Program-made: the position numbers and the translations under genes
Assembly (NCBI GenBank): GCA_903772945.1
Contig: CAICTM010000070.1
Coordinates: forward strand, 1-64,000
Source of the DNA: Seminavis robusta
Lineage: Eukaryota > Bacillariophyta > Bacillariophyceae > Naviculales > Naviculaceae
DNA length: 64,000 bases
Direction: 5' to 3'
Notes under the pieces: model-generated
What the model saw: the letters and a program-made list of their open reading frames with translations, nothing else
Told to the model about the DNA's origin: nothing
Database searches by the model: none
Shown: in pieces, positions 1 through 11,345 of the stretch
Layout: each line of letters starts with the position of its first letter
How positions within the stretch are numbered: position 1 is the first letter of the stretch

Positions 1-1180
1 AAATCCTTCTTCATGAGGACAGAGAGTTCCTTCTTGGTGTAGGTCTTGGCGTCGTCGGACTTGCGTTTCCAAGTCTTGTTCTTGTTGTACGCTGGCTTGT
101 TATCGTTGTCAGCGAGGATGAGACTTGGCCTTGAGCTTCTTCAAAGTCATGCAGTCAGCAGTGTTGTGAGTGCTGGACTCGTGGTAGTCACACCATTTTT
201 CTTCGTTCTTGGAAGAGTGTTCGTTGTTGCGAGTAGACTTGTACTTCTTGCTGTTGTTCTTCTTCGTAGGAGCTTGCTTGGTATCACCGCCCTTGTCAAA
301 GTCTTCGGAGGATTCCATGCGTTCGCAGAATCCAATGGTTTCTCCGATAGGAGCTGAGAAAGGATCGAAGTCGTGTTCGTCCATCTTCTTCATCCACGAG
401 CGTGGAATTCCATGACAAACAATGTCAATGACTTCGTCATGGTTAACTTTGGTTGGGTCCAAAATGGTAGACGAGGAAGTTCATCGGTGTTCATCCGACT
501 GAGGTTGTTGACATAAGCCCGAGTAGACATATCAGCAGGCTTACGCATCTTGCGGCGCATGAAGCGTTTCTGCTTTTCAAGCGCCTTGTAGGGACAGACC
601 GCTTCGATACAGGCATTTATGCCAAACGTAATGTCAGCGTCGTCCAAAGCAGGCTGAGCTGCTCCGTTCCAGGCAGCCTGGAAACGTGCTTGGAAAGTGG
701 CTTCGTCTTCACCGCCCGTATGTCGCGTGGAGGAATCGCGTTGACTGCAATCTGGCGCAAGGCATTCCAACGTATTTCACGATGGCCTGCACAGCTAGAT
801 TCGTAACTGCTCTTGGCAGAGCTAGAAGTCATCTCCCTGAGGAGGTTATGTTTGTCGTCAGGCGTAGCTATGAAGTGCGAGCCCGAACGAAGACCTCTCC
901 ATACGTCCAGCCCACTTGATGGTCTGACGTGGAGTCTCAGATCCATTGATGATTTGGACCTTGAAGGTGTACTTGGCACTGTTAGATCTGCTGGAATAGT
1001 CGAAGTTTGTAGGTGGTAGAGCGAGAATCGTCGATTTCGCATTCATCATCGAGGTCGATGAGAGAGAAGGATTGGTTTGTCACGAGCTTAGACTCGAAGC
1101 TGGTGTATGCGTCTTTGCAATCTTCATGGTGAGGAATAGGTTGAGGGTAGCTGAAAGCTATTGTGTTTGTTAACAAAATG
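1..1180 (-). mobile_element. LTR-retrotransposon gag fossil
   Basis: Fossil of the gag region of an LTR retrotransposon, read on the minus strand and running off the left edge. Peptide pieces include a capsid-like helical stretch (HDEVIDIVCHGIPRSW, WMKKMDEHDFDPF) and a lysine-rich nucleocapsid part with a zinc-knuckle-like CDYHESSTHNTADC, a spacing familiar from gag proteins of diatom LTR elements. Ty3/Gypsy versus Ty1/Copia cannot be settled because no protease, RT or integrase lies in the window. The copy is broken, with several breaks, so it looks old. Only the gag end nearest the 5' LTR is present. Confidence 0.6.
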
Positions 1181-1622
1181 CACTACACTAAAAGCTAGTG
1201 TAAAGATCTTTCGAGTGTTTTGAGTTTGAGAGAATGAAAGTTATGAGAGGATTAGAAAGCTATGAAAACTAATCAACGAGAGAGATCCACAATCAAGGAT
1301 CGTAGATCTGAACTCCCGCGGGAGACTGTAGAGTGTGATAGAGTAGGTTGCGGTAGCAATCTGCTCGTTCCACGATCCAAAAACGGAACGCGTGGAAGAT
1401 TCGTCTAGCATTCATCTAGTGGCGTGGAAGTACTCCACGCTGGCTAAATATCTAGAGCGATGTTTCATCATCAACCTAGTATGACTAGAGCGGTCATTGA
1501 GAATTCTGTCTCCAATGACTATTCGCGAAGGGCTACGTCATGAGTCGAACTCAGACCCTATCTAGGATCGAGTCGCGAATAAGGCTAAGAGCCGTGTATA
1601 GCATTGGCTAAGAGCCGTGTAT
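1181..1622. other. Probable leader/LTR remnant of the gag fossil
   Basis: Non-coding stretch directly upstream (in element orientation) of the gag fossil, where a 5' leader and LTR would lie. It holds a short hairpin (GCGTGGA-AGTAC-TCCACGC near 1431-1449) and two direct copies of GGCTAAGAGCCGTGTAT (1583-1599 and 1606-1622). The LTR ends cannot be fixed from this copy alone, so the boundary is a guess from position. Confidence 0.3.
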
Positions 1623-1741
1623 TGCAGGAGCATGATTGGCGACGGTCACGCCATTGCGCTGGTCGCGAAACCACTTGAAGAGACCCGCCGCTCCTTCCTT
1701 GCTCATCGTGGATTTCATGCGGTCAGTAAAGACAAACTGGG

Positions 1742-2150
1742 GATCCAATTGGCTCAACCAACTCATCTGAAAATTATGAAACCAAGCAATGCAAACATCA
1801 GCGATACAACAAGAGCAAGCACGCCTACAACGTTGGCTTTACCAAGCACATTCTATGCCGTTGCGATGCTGTTGGCCGTCATTTGAGCGCCATTGCCTTA
1901 TCCGAAATTGAAAGTCACCATGTCTACAGGTAGCTAGACTACGAAGTCTACTATCGTAGCTAGTTCTGTTGCCCAGCTTCCTGGCAACTAGTAGCTAGCT
2001 AGACTGCTGAAGCCATCCTTTGGCCGATGTTTTGCATGACTGTGATGAGGTCGCAGCGCGCTTGAAATTGGTTGGGCCTAATTCTATTGCTGTCAAACAA
2101 ATTCTTTGGGTCATGGATGCCTGTGTACTTTTAAAAAATGCGAAGAATGT
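1742..2150 (+). other. Unassigned coding-like fragments
   Basis: Two open stretches read like protein but join to no complete gene. The first (about 1742-1930) includes RYNKSKHAYNVGFTKH and ILCRCDAVGRHLSAIALSE and is followed by GTAGCT, a possible splice donor. The second (about 2025-2150) includes ADVLHDCDEVAARLKLVG and QILWVMDACVLL. Between them lie about 95 nt rich in TAGCTAG. This could be an eroded gene, two exons of a short gene, or the edge of another element. I recognise no family. Confidence 0.2.
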
Positions 2151-2692
2151 CATTTTTTGGCCAGTAGCATAACATTTTTACTGAAAACCAGCAGCAACTT
2201 GATCAAGCGTCAAGCACTGAAAACAACCAAGCAAACGCAAAGGGGAAGACCAAAAGCAAACGTTAGACTTCCGATTGATTCATGTTCTCTTGATTGTGGT
2301 GGGACGGACTGGTTCATAGCACCACCAGGTTTCTACTGTACAGTAGCTAGCTCTCTAGACACCACTGGCCAGTCGACTCCATAACTTGATTGAATGATCA
2401 ACTAGCTATTAATAAGTTGACTACTACCATTTTATCGGTACCCACCTTCATCGAATACCTCCTCGTTGCTACCACTGTACCGTTCATCTATCCACCCATC
2501 CACGGCATCCACGGAAACAAGACACCGCTATTCAAAATACCAGACAAGATGGAGAATTCACAATTAATAATAATGCTACCCAAAGACGACAATGATAATG
2601 ACAGCGAGTTAGAGCCCCAATGCCAACCACCGCTTCATTTCCTGTGCCAATCTCATCCCCTGCCACCCAGACAGACCACTCTAGTGGATGTC
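2151..2692. other. Upstream region of gene A
   Basis: The reading frame of gene A stays open upstream to a non-ATG codon at 2390, with ATGs at 2549 and 2693. The segment has no recognisable domain and is taken as 5' UTR and promoter. No confident TATA or initiator element was seen. Confidence 0.3.
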
Positions 2693-5600
2693 ATGGATGA
2701 TAGCCCAAGCAGAACAATATGGGCCACTACGTCCTGTTCTACACTCAGAAGAAGAAGAACCTCTCGAAGAAGACGACAATCCACTCATTCCTCACATGCA
2801 GTAAGGCTGCTCTTTCTGCTACTACTAATACTTGTAGCATGCTTCCATCCCACCATGGCCCAAACGGTGACTGCCACGGACCAACAATGCAAACTCTTCA
2901 TGGCCGTCACAGATGTCAATCAAGACAATTCCATGAGTCCCACTGAGTTTCTTGCGTGGCTCGGACGACTCACGGGAGGAACCTATACCGCCACGGATTT
3001 TGCCACTCTCCCGGCACCTCTTCAAGCCCTCTACACGACGCATGCCACGGCTGCCAATGGAGAGGTGGATATTCTCGGAGCCAGACCGGGATCGGTCGCC
3101 ACATCCACCGCCTCGGGAGACAATCTCACCAATATGTGTGCCGCGGCAGCAGCGGCATTTGCGGCCGTTTCCACGGGGGTAGCCACGCCTGCAGTTGTTG
3201 CCACTACTGTTACACCCGCCACTGTGGGGCCTGTTGTGGTAGCTGCCACGGTAACTCCTGCAACTCTCACACCAGCCACAGTAACACCCGCAACCGTAGT
3301 TCCAGCCACTGTAACTCCAGGGACGGTAACACCGTCAGTGGGAGGCACAACTCTCACACCGGGGACGATTACTCCTGCCGCAACAATAGCTCCAGGGACT
3401 GTGACGTCCTTAGTGGGAGGCACAATCACCCCCGCCACTCTGGGCCCAGGCACAATAACACCTTCGGTAGGCACAATCACACCCGCTACTGTGGGTCCAG
3501 GCACAGTGACACCTTCGGTAGGAGGCACAACGCTAACTCCTGCCACCATAACTCCAGGCACTACTACTGTGGCTCCCGGCATTACTACGGTAACACCTTC
3601 GGTAGGAGGCACTTCTGTCCCTCCCGGCACAATCACCACTCCGCCAGCCGTCACCACGGCAGCTCCCACGGCCGATTTTCGCACGTGCACACTGAGCTTG
3701 GCCGTTTCCGATACCGATCGCAACAATGTACTCGACCCTGCCGAATACCTTGTCTTTCTCAATCGAATCACTACCAATCGATATGCGGCCATTGCCGCAT
3801 TCGAGGCTCTCCCACAACCTCTGCAAGATAATTACGCCACGCTGCAAACAGCGACTGGATGGGATATCACCGGAGCCAGTCCAGTCGTCCCCGCCACAGA
3901 GGCGCAGGCGGCCGTCTTGCAACAGATTTGTGATGGGACCAATCAAGCCATGGCGCCACCGGCTACCGGTACCGTAGGTCCCACTACCGGTATCACTACC
4001 ATTGGACCTAGTACGGGTGTGACTACCATTGGACCCACTTGGGGTACTATTGGACCCACTTTGGGTACTATTGGACCTAGTACTGCCGCGCCCACCATGA
4101 ATGTACAGACGTGCAAGATGCAAATGGCCATTTCCGATGCCGATCGAAACAATCTATTGAGTGACACCGAATTTGTTACCTTTATCAATCGATTGACCGC
4201 CAATCAATTCAGTACCGCCGTGGCACTGCAAGAGTTGCCTCCATCACTCGTTGCAGTCTTTAACAACTTTGCCGGAGGAAATGTCATTGATATCACGGGA
4301 GCTAGTCCCGCACAACCAGCGACCGAAGCACAGCAATTGACATTACAGAGTATCTGTACATTGGTAGATCAAGCCATCCAGAACCACAACAATCCAAGCA
4401 GCACGGCACTACCGACGACCCTGGTACCAACTGGTGGAAATGCCACCACGGCTCCACCTTCCACGACAACAGCTCCCACCAATAGTACTACGACTACTGC
4501 CACGCCGTCCACCATGGGGCCTACCGTCGATACCACGTCGTGCAAACAAAGAATGGTCGGTGCCGATACCAATCCTCGGGACAATATGCTCAACGCAGAC
4601 GAGTACTTTTTGTTTGTCAATCTATTGACCGACAATCAATATGCGCAAAACACCTTTCCGACACTGCCACAGCCCATATTTGATAACTTTTACACGCTTT
4701 TGGATGCCAATACGGAGCAAATATCCATTCTCGGTGCCAATCCAGCAGACGCCACGGATGCCTTTCAACTGTCGCTCTTGGATGTGGTCTGCAGTGCCAC
4801 GAACGCAGCGATTGAAGCCGCCGACGCGATGGCGACAACGACGGTGGCACCTGCGGGCAACATTACTGCTGCTCCTGCCGGCGACACTCCTCCCATTGAC
4901 ACATCATCGCCCATCCTCACGATTCATTCGGCATTCACGGTGGCTTCCGCGTTGGGTCTGACAGCCGAAGTTTTGAATTTGCCATCTTCCAATCGCCATG
5001 GGGTGGATGATGCCTTTAAGCAGTTTGTCTCTTCCGTGGTACCCCGTCTCTTGCTGGAAGTTGGAGGAGCTGTGTCCAGTAACGCGACTGCAGCTGCCAC
5101 GTCTGTGCCCGCTACTCCGTTGCCTGGAACTCTTTTGCCCGGAACTGCTTCACCAGGGACGGCTTTGCCTGGAACGCTTTTGCCTGGAACTGCTTCGCCT
5201 TCCGTTGCTTCCGTAACCACGCCTCCAGGGTTAATCACAGCGCTTCCTAGCACAGTGTCGCCGGTCGGAACGGCAGTCCCCTACGGCTCAACTCCCGCAC
5301 CCAATAGTACTATCCCTCCAACTGCTTGGTCATCTTCGCTCGGGAACACAACAATAACAGCCCCAGTCCTGCCAAGTGCTGCAACTACTGCACCTGTCCT
5401 AATAGGGGCAACGACAGTCCCAGTCCTGCCAAGTGGTGCAACTACTGCGCCTGTCCTAATAGGGGCAACGACATCCCCAGTCCTGCCAAGTGCTGCAACT
5501 ACTGCGCCTGTCCTAATTGGGGCAACGACAACTCCAGTTCTGCCAAGTGCTGCAACTACTGCTCCTGTGCTGACAGCAGCCACGACCTCCCCAGTGTTGA

Positions 5601-8600
5601 CAGTTGCTGCTGCAACTACTGCGCCTGTCCTAATTGGGGCAACGACAACTCCAGTACTTCCTAGTGCTGCAACAGCTTCACCGGTGCTGACAGCAGCCAC
5701 AACCTCCCCAGTGTTGACAGTTGCTGCTGCAAGCACTTCACCGGTGCTGACAGCAGCTACAACCTCCCCAGTGTTGACAGTTGCTGCTGCAACTACTGCA
5801 CCAGTGTTGACAGCAGCAACAACATCCCCCGTCTTGACAGTTGCTGCTGCAACAACTTCACCAGTGCTGGCGGCAGCAACAACCTCCCCAGTATTGACAG
5901 TTGCTGCTGCAACTACTGCACCAGTGCTCGCGGCAACAACAACGCCTCCTCTCGTTGCCGTACAGACGCTTGCTCCACAGACACTCGCACCCGCAGCACG
6001 AAGGAGAAACACTGAATCGACTTCATATCTAAGAGGTTCAGTAAAGGAAGCCCAGACATCAATGCTGACATCTGAGCAACCATTTTACAGAAGCATGCTA
6101 CGACGTGTGCAGGTCTTGACAGCTGCTCCAGTCTTTGCTACCACCGCTCCGGTCTTGACTGCAGCAACCACAGCTCCTGTATTGACCACCGCAACAGCAC
6201 CACCTATAGTAGCTGCAGCAACCACAAACCCTGCATTGACAGCAGCACCTGGACTTGCCACGACTGCTCCAGTGTTGACCACAACACCTGTAGTGGCAGC
6301 TACCATAAACCCTGCTGACCCGGGGCTCGCCACGACTGCTCCTGTTCTGACATCAGCAACCACAACACCTGCATTGACAGCAGCGCCTGGACTTACCACG
6401 GCACCTGTTCTGACATCAGCAACCACGGCACCTCTAGTGACTGCAGCAACCACAATGCCTGTTGATCCTGGGCTTGCAACTACTCAGCCACTATTGACTA
6501 CAGCTACTACAGCTCCAGTGTTGACTGGTGCTCCTGGAGCCCTTACCACATCTCCTGTTTTGACTACAGCAACCACATCTCCTGTTTTAACGGGTGCTCC
6601 GGGACTGACAACCACACCTCCTGCATTGACTACGGCAACCACAGCTCCAGTATTACCAGTGGCAACTGTGCCTGGAGTTGGCACTGCAACACCTTCTGGA
6701 GGCACTGTGTCCCCTCTTGGCACGGCCGTTCCTTCGCTGGGAGCAACAACAGCATCACCTGGTGGGACAACTGCAGCTCCGTTAGGGGCTGAAGCCACCC
6801 CTGCACCTATCACCAGAACAGACCCTGCAACCTGCAAGCAGCAAATTCTCCTGGTAGATGGGGACAGAAATGGCCTCATGAATGAATCTGAGTATATTGC
6901 ATTTGTAAACAAATTGGCAAACAATGCATTTATTCAGTTCACTACCTTGGATTCTCTGCCCGCACCACTGCAACAGAGTTACAGCACACTCCAACAGGGT
7001 GGCGAAATTGAAATTGTAGGTGAGCTTCCCAGCCAGGGAGCTTCGCCCGATCAGCTCGCCTTTTTGGATATGATGTGTGCGCAAACAGATCAAGCCATCT
7101 ATGAAGCTCAATATGGACTTGTACCAGGAAGTGCCGCAGATCTCTTTCCTGTTCTTACTTCTGTTCCAACAGTTTCTGGAACAGCACCTCCCAACGTGGG
7201 AAATGGCACCGCAACCCCAACCGTTCCAGAATCGCCGGGGCCGGCAAATTCCTCCGGTACCGTAGGATCCTTATCGATTGTACCCGATAGCGCCAAGTTG
7301 GTTCGTTTTGAGGATACGGCATGCGACACCGGGGTTACGGCACTTAGCTGCCTCACCGTGTACGCCGAGTACGATGTGACCATACCAGACGGGGTGGACC
7401 ACTTCACAGTCTATGACGCCTTGGTGTCGAAGACCCAGCAAGCTATCGACGATGGCGGCTTGCAAGCTGCTATGATAGTTGTGAATCCCAGCCTCCAAGT
7501 GAACATTACTGGAGCAGCCTTCCCACCCTACGTGGCAACGCAGGCACCCACGACGACACCTCCTGCGCCCGTGGAAGAGCTCACCACAGCAGGAAAGACT
7601 TTCCTCGGTCTAGCTTTGGGGTCCTTTATTGCAATTCTGATTGTATTGGTTGTTGTCACTTGTGTGGCTTGTGGATGCTTTGCATACGTGCTTGTCATGT
7701 TGAAACAAGGTGACAATTCAAAGACGGCTGATGGTAATGGCGCATCTGATCACCCCGACCATTTCGATGACGAGGATCAGCCACCACTCGGACTCAACCA
7801 GGATGATGGCGAAAACGACAAGCCCATTGAAAATTATGGCTTCCAGGTTGGTTCAACAGAACCAAATCCATTGTTCAATACCAATGACAGCGATGACTCG
7901 TCAGAAGAGGAAGAACGACCTGCTGACAAGACGCAGCCAGCTTCGCCGGCCAAAGCAGCCTTTGGATACGAGATTGGTGGGCCCGGTGAGTTCAACGTGA
8001 GCATTGGGGAGGATGAGTATTCGTCGGACGAAGAAAGTAAAAGGGGAGACGCCAAAGGCGGTTTTGGTGGCGGTGGGTTTGGATCAGACGACACTGGTTT
8101 CAACACGAATGAAAAGGAAGAGAACGGTTTCTTCACCACCGAGTCCACTGGCTTCTTCGGTGGCGGCACAGAAGAATGGGGCAAACCTCAAGAGCCAAGC
8201 CCGGGTCCACAGAACGATGGCTTTGGATTCCAACCAGAAGAAGCATCGGAGGACTCTGAATCCGAGTCCGAGAAGTCTGAGGATGAGTCCGAGAAATCTG
8301 ACTACGAGTCCGAGAAATCTGACTACGAAGATGAAGAAGAACAGGTTGCATCGGTAGCGGCGTCAGAACTGGACGAATCAGAGGATGAATTTGATTCCGG
8401 TGCGGAAGAACAGTTTGATGACGAAGGAGAAGACGAAGGAAGTGAAAGCGACGCAGGCAGCGAGGACTCTGAGGTTGCACGAATCAAGGAAGAGATCATC
8501 GAAGTCGTCAGGGATGCAGCACCGCACGAGGTAAATTTGCGTGAGCTTCACGCCGCTCTCTTCGTCTTTGTTGTGCTCACGTCGTTCCTCGTGTCGTTTA

Positions 8601-9541
8601 CTGTGACCAGTTGGATAACATTGACATTATGATGGAACAGTTCAGTGGGCGTGAAGAGGAACTTTTACAGATGTTGAAGGTGATGCATGCCAAAGGCGAT
8701 CCAGAAGATGATGACGACGAGGAGGAGGTAGGCTTCTTACGTTTCCCCTTGGACAGTTTGCTTCCTTCCCAATTGTCCCTAACGTCTGTTCTTGTCTTTC
8801 CTGAAGGGGTCCGACTTCGAATCTAACGCTGAGGTTTGTGCTCTCCTGTGCATGGTTTGGGTTTCGTGAAAGAGCTTATCGAAATTTGTGGATCTAATCG
8901 GTTTTGTTCCGATTCTTTAGGATGGAGAGTCTCAGTCTAATTCAGGTTCTGACATCGACGAAGGCTCGAATTTTGATGAGGGAGAGTCGCAAGTGGTAAG
9001 GTTTGCTGTTTGATCCTGCCCCGTCTGGGCTATCTGTAGTATTTCTGGTTCTCATTGCACATTCCGTTGCAAACTGACAGGGCGGGTCGGTTTATGATGA
9101 TGGCTTGGACGAAGGTGTAAGTTGCCAAGTGCATGTGCAACCCAATCTTTTTAAATTGGATTTGGTTACAGCTCCTAAATGTTCTCACTTTACATACATT
9201 CGCAGTCAGAGTACTCGGATGAGTTTTCCGGTCAACATTCTATAGACGAAGGCTCGGACGTACGTTTTTGCCTCGTTGCAGACACTTTGAGTTGTGATCA
9301 CGGCTCACCCTTTTCATTGTTTGTTGCTTTGCCCTTGAAACAGGAGGAAGGCGAAAAACCCCGAGGAGGAAAGGTACGTTTAGAGTTCTCTTTGTCTCTG
9401 ATGGTGTTTACCAAAGTTTGGCTGTGATGAAGTCTCTTACGTGTCCGATCTATGTTCCCACAGGCAAACCGTGGTGGGAATGACGACGAAGACAGCTACT
9501 ACAGCAGTGACTTCTCGGGCTCCGGAGATTACAGCAGGTAG
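2693..9541 (+). CDS. Giant type I membrane protein A (EF-loop/Cys modules)
   Basis: Predicted 2084-residue surface protein in eight exons: 2693-8530, 8611-8727, 8807-8833, 8921-8995, 9081-9116, 9206-9259, 9344-9373, 9464-9541. The start at 2693 puts a hydrophobic signal (RLLFLLLLILVACF, cut after MAQ) near residue 50; an ATG at 2549 is the alternative. Five modules begin near residues 66, 332, 473, 616 and 1380 with Cys and a loop of type DxDxNxxLxxxEY, as in DTDRNNVLDPAEY, and end in a second Cys. They are joined by Thr/Pro/Val linkers. A two-part membrane-proximal domain lies at about 740-790 and 1527-1614, with some 730 residues between its halves. One TM helix is at about 1637-1670, followed by a Glu/Asp/Ser-rich cytoplasmic tail. 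Paralogous to the genes at 20514 and 28248. Function unknown; a calcium-binding surface or silica-vesicle protein is inferred. Confidence 0.85.
5350..5945 (+). repeat. Tandem minisatellite coding for Thr/Ala-PVL linker
   Basis: Coding tandem repeat inside gene A with units of about 54-63 nt. Each codes for variants of ATTAPVLIGATT and SPVLTVAAATT, i.e. a mucin-like stalk with a regular Pro-Val-Leu beat. Similar, less regular units continue to about 6680. The codon pattern leaves other frames and the opposite strand open, which creates spurious long ORFs. Confidence 0.85.
8531..9463 (+). other. Array of small phase-0 exons at the 3' end of gene A
   Basis: Seven introns of about 79-90 nt separate seven short exons of 117, 27, 75, 36, 54, 30 and 78 nt (the last including the stop). 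All junctions fall between codons (phase 0), with GT..AG borders such as GAG|GTAAAT..ACCAG|TTG and GAC|GTACGT..CTCGCAG|TCA patterns. Each internal exon can be left out without changing frame. Encoded peptides are acidic and Gly/Ser-rich (GSDFESNAE; GGSVYDDGLDEG; SEYSDEFSGQHSIDEGSD). The assignment rests on splice consensus plus match of the first small exon to gene C. Confidence 0.8.
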
Positions 9542-9753
9542 AAAGAGATACGGCGAGCAGCGATGCACAAGAAGGTCGTTGAAGCGCACTCAAACCAACA
9601 CGATCGGCATGCCAAGTCTCATTGCAATGCAAGCATTTCTTTGTTCCATGGCAAGTCATCGTGACAAAGCCTACGTACTAATCAGCTTCAAAAGAGCAGC
9701 ATCATGGTGATTGTCCTATCAGATTGATGTCATTCCTGCCTCAAAGGAGTTCA

Positions 9754-10440
9754 TCAGTAAAGGGAAAGGCATCCTGCCGGGCTGCCGCTTTGACCAATAA
9801 TCAGCTTATCCAAAACTATTTGCCGCCGCTGAAAGTTTGCGTTCAGTGATTGGACTTCTCCACCAGATCGGCTGATAACTTTGAAAGACCTTGCTACGGT
9901 CCTACTAGCTATAGATGTCTTGGCATAAAATGATTCGATTTCTTGAATGCGTGAAACAAGGCTTTCATTGCGTCGACGTACGGTACTGGGTGGTGTCACA
10001 CTTCCTTGGCCTTGCGATCGTTTTCAAATGCCAGAAGCTTCTCGGAAACCTGGAATACTCGCTCAGCGGTTCTCCATTTCGCTTTATTTCGCGCTCGAGT
10101 GAATGGGTCTGCTGGGACGTTGGTGGCGCAGGAGAGAATGAGACAGGGAGGCCCCGCCAAAGTATTTGATCTGTAAAATCCAGGCAAGAGATGATGAGAG
10201 AAAGCCATTGTTGGTTGGGGAGGACAATGAGACGGTTTGAACTGTGACTGGTGTCGCGGCTGGAAGCCTGCCAGCCGTGCGTGGATACAATTCCTTTTTT
10301 AGGGTTAAGAAAATATCTTTTGACACGTACGTGGGCTCGGATCTTTCGGAGATGCCAAAACTCTTCCAACTTCCGACTTCTCCTTTGTACCACTTCTCCG
10401 CCGCTTTTTGCCAAGGGGTCAAGATGGTTGTGGCTCATTG
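9754..10440 (-). other. Possible small gene, exons unresolved
   Basis: Three overlapping minus-strand open stretches have protein-like composition, but none makes a clear gene. At 10440-10220 one frame reads PWQKAAEKWYKGEVGSWKSF then SKDIFLTLKKELYP with no ATG. An ATG at 10208 opens 70 residues ending at 9996 with NKAKWRTAERVFQVSEKLL. A third frame at 9999-9754 reads SLVSRIQEIESFYAKTS and NFQRRQIVLDKLIIGQSG. They may be exons of one small gene or a decayed one. No family recognised. Confidence 0.25.
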
Positions 10441-10547
10441 TCTCATTATTTCAAAGCTCAAGGAAAGCAAAAAACTATCTGACAGACAGTTCTCCAAGTC
10501 TCAATAGTATCATAGACTAATTTTCGAATCCAAGCCAAAGAAATTCC

Positions 10548-11345
10548 ATGACCGTCACGAACCCAATGACAACCGCCGCCGTCACCGTCGTGACCGGATG
10601 TAACAAAGGCATGGGTCTTGAAATCGTCAAGCAGCTCCTGGATCGCAAGGAGGAAATTGGAAAGGTTTTTGGCCTTTGTCGCCGTTCTAGCCCTGCTCTA
10701 GACACCCTTGCAAGCAACAGCGACGGAAAGTTGGTTGTGCTAGATAACATTGACGTTTCCAATGATGCCGTGGTCAAGCAGCTCCAGGACTACTTTGGTC
10801 AGCAGCCCATTGATGTAGTCATCCATAACGCCGGTGCTTCGGGGCTACCCAAAAAGTTTGCTGACGATGGAGAATTTTTTGCGTCACAGTCATTGGCCAA
10901 CATCACCATGGAAAACATGCGATTTACGTTTGAACTCAACACTCTGGGTCCGTTGAGAGTCACGCAAGCGCTGTTGCCCAACCTGAAGAACGCAGCAGCA
11001 TCCAACCGCGGTCATCTAACCAAGGTAATCATTATTAGTTCATCGGGCGGGTCCATTGCAAGTGTAGAGTCCGGAGGCCTCTATAGCTACAGGACTTCAA
11101 AGGCTGCAGTCAACATGGTTGGAAAGAACATCGCGGAAGATTTGAAACCCGACGGAATTGCTCTCGGGTTGATCCACCCCGGAACTGTCGATACCGGTAT
11201 GCTCAAGACGCGAACTTCGTTTCATCGAGACGTCGATGTATCAGTCAAGGGAGTCCTAAAAGCTGCTGACCTTGTTACGCTCGAAAACACGGGCTCCTTT
11301 GTGGATGCAAACTACGGTGAAGGTGTCAAGCCATTGCCGTGGTAG
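10548..11345 (+). CDS. Short-chain dehydrogenase/reductase
   Basis: A 265-residue classical SDR oxidoreductase, intronless, probably cytosolic since no targeting peptide is seen. The Rossmann dinucleotide motif TGCNKGMG is at 16-23, the NAG motif at 93-95, the catalytic Ser in ISSSGGS at about 162-168, and the catalytic pair in YRTSK (Tyr180, Lys184). HPGTVDTGM follows, as in family members that bind NADP(H) and reduce carbonyls (carbonyl-reductase/C-factor-like group). Substrate cannot be read from sequence. Length is normal for the family. The ATG at 10548 sits a few residues before the beta1 strand; an internal Met at residue 7 is also possible. No operon-like link to neighbours. Confidence 0.9.
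   Translation: MTVTNPMTTAAVTVVTGCNKGMGLEIVKQLLDRKEEIGKVFGLCRRSSPALDTLASNSDGKLVVLDNIDVSNDAVVKQLQDYFGQQPIDVVIHNAGASGLPKKFADDGEFFASQSLANITMENMRFTFELNTLGPLRVTQALLPNLKNAAASNRGHLTKVIIISSSGGSIASVESGGLYSYRTSKAAVNMVGKNIAEDLKPDGIALGLIHPGTVDTGMLKTRTSFHRDVDVSVKGVLKAADLVTLENTGSFVDANYGEGVKPLPW

Noticed and set aside
2390-2692. Longer N-terminus of protein A
   Set aside because: The frame opens on a non-ATG codon, and the signal peptide fits better with the ATG at 2693.
5350-5945. CRISPR-like array
   Set aside because: The repeats are coding minisatellites without unique spacers, in a eukaryotic gene.
5281-6012. Long antisense frame (243 codons) across the PVL repeat of gene A
   Set aside because: It exists only because the repeat's codon pattern avoids stops on the other strand; the peptide is a monotone of GAVVAA and no gene signals are present.
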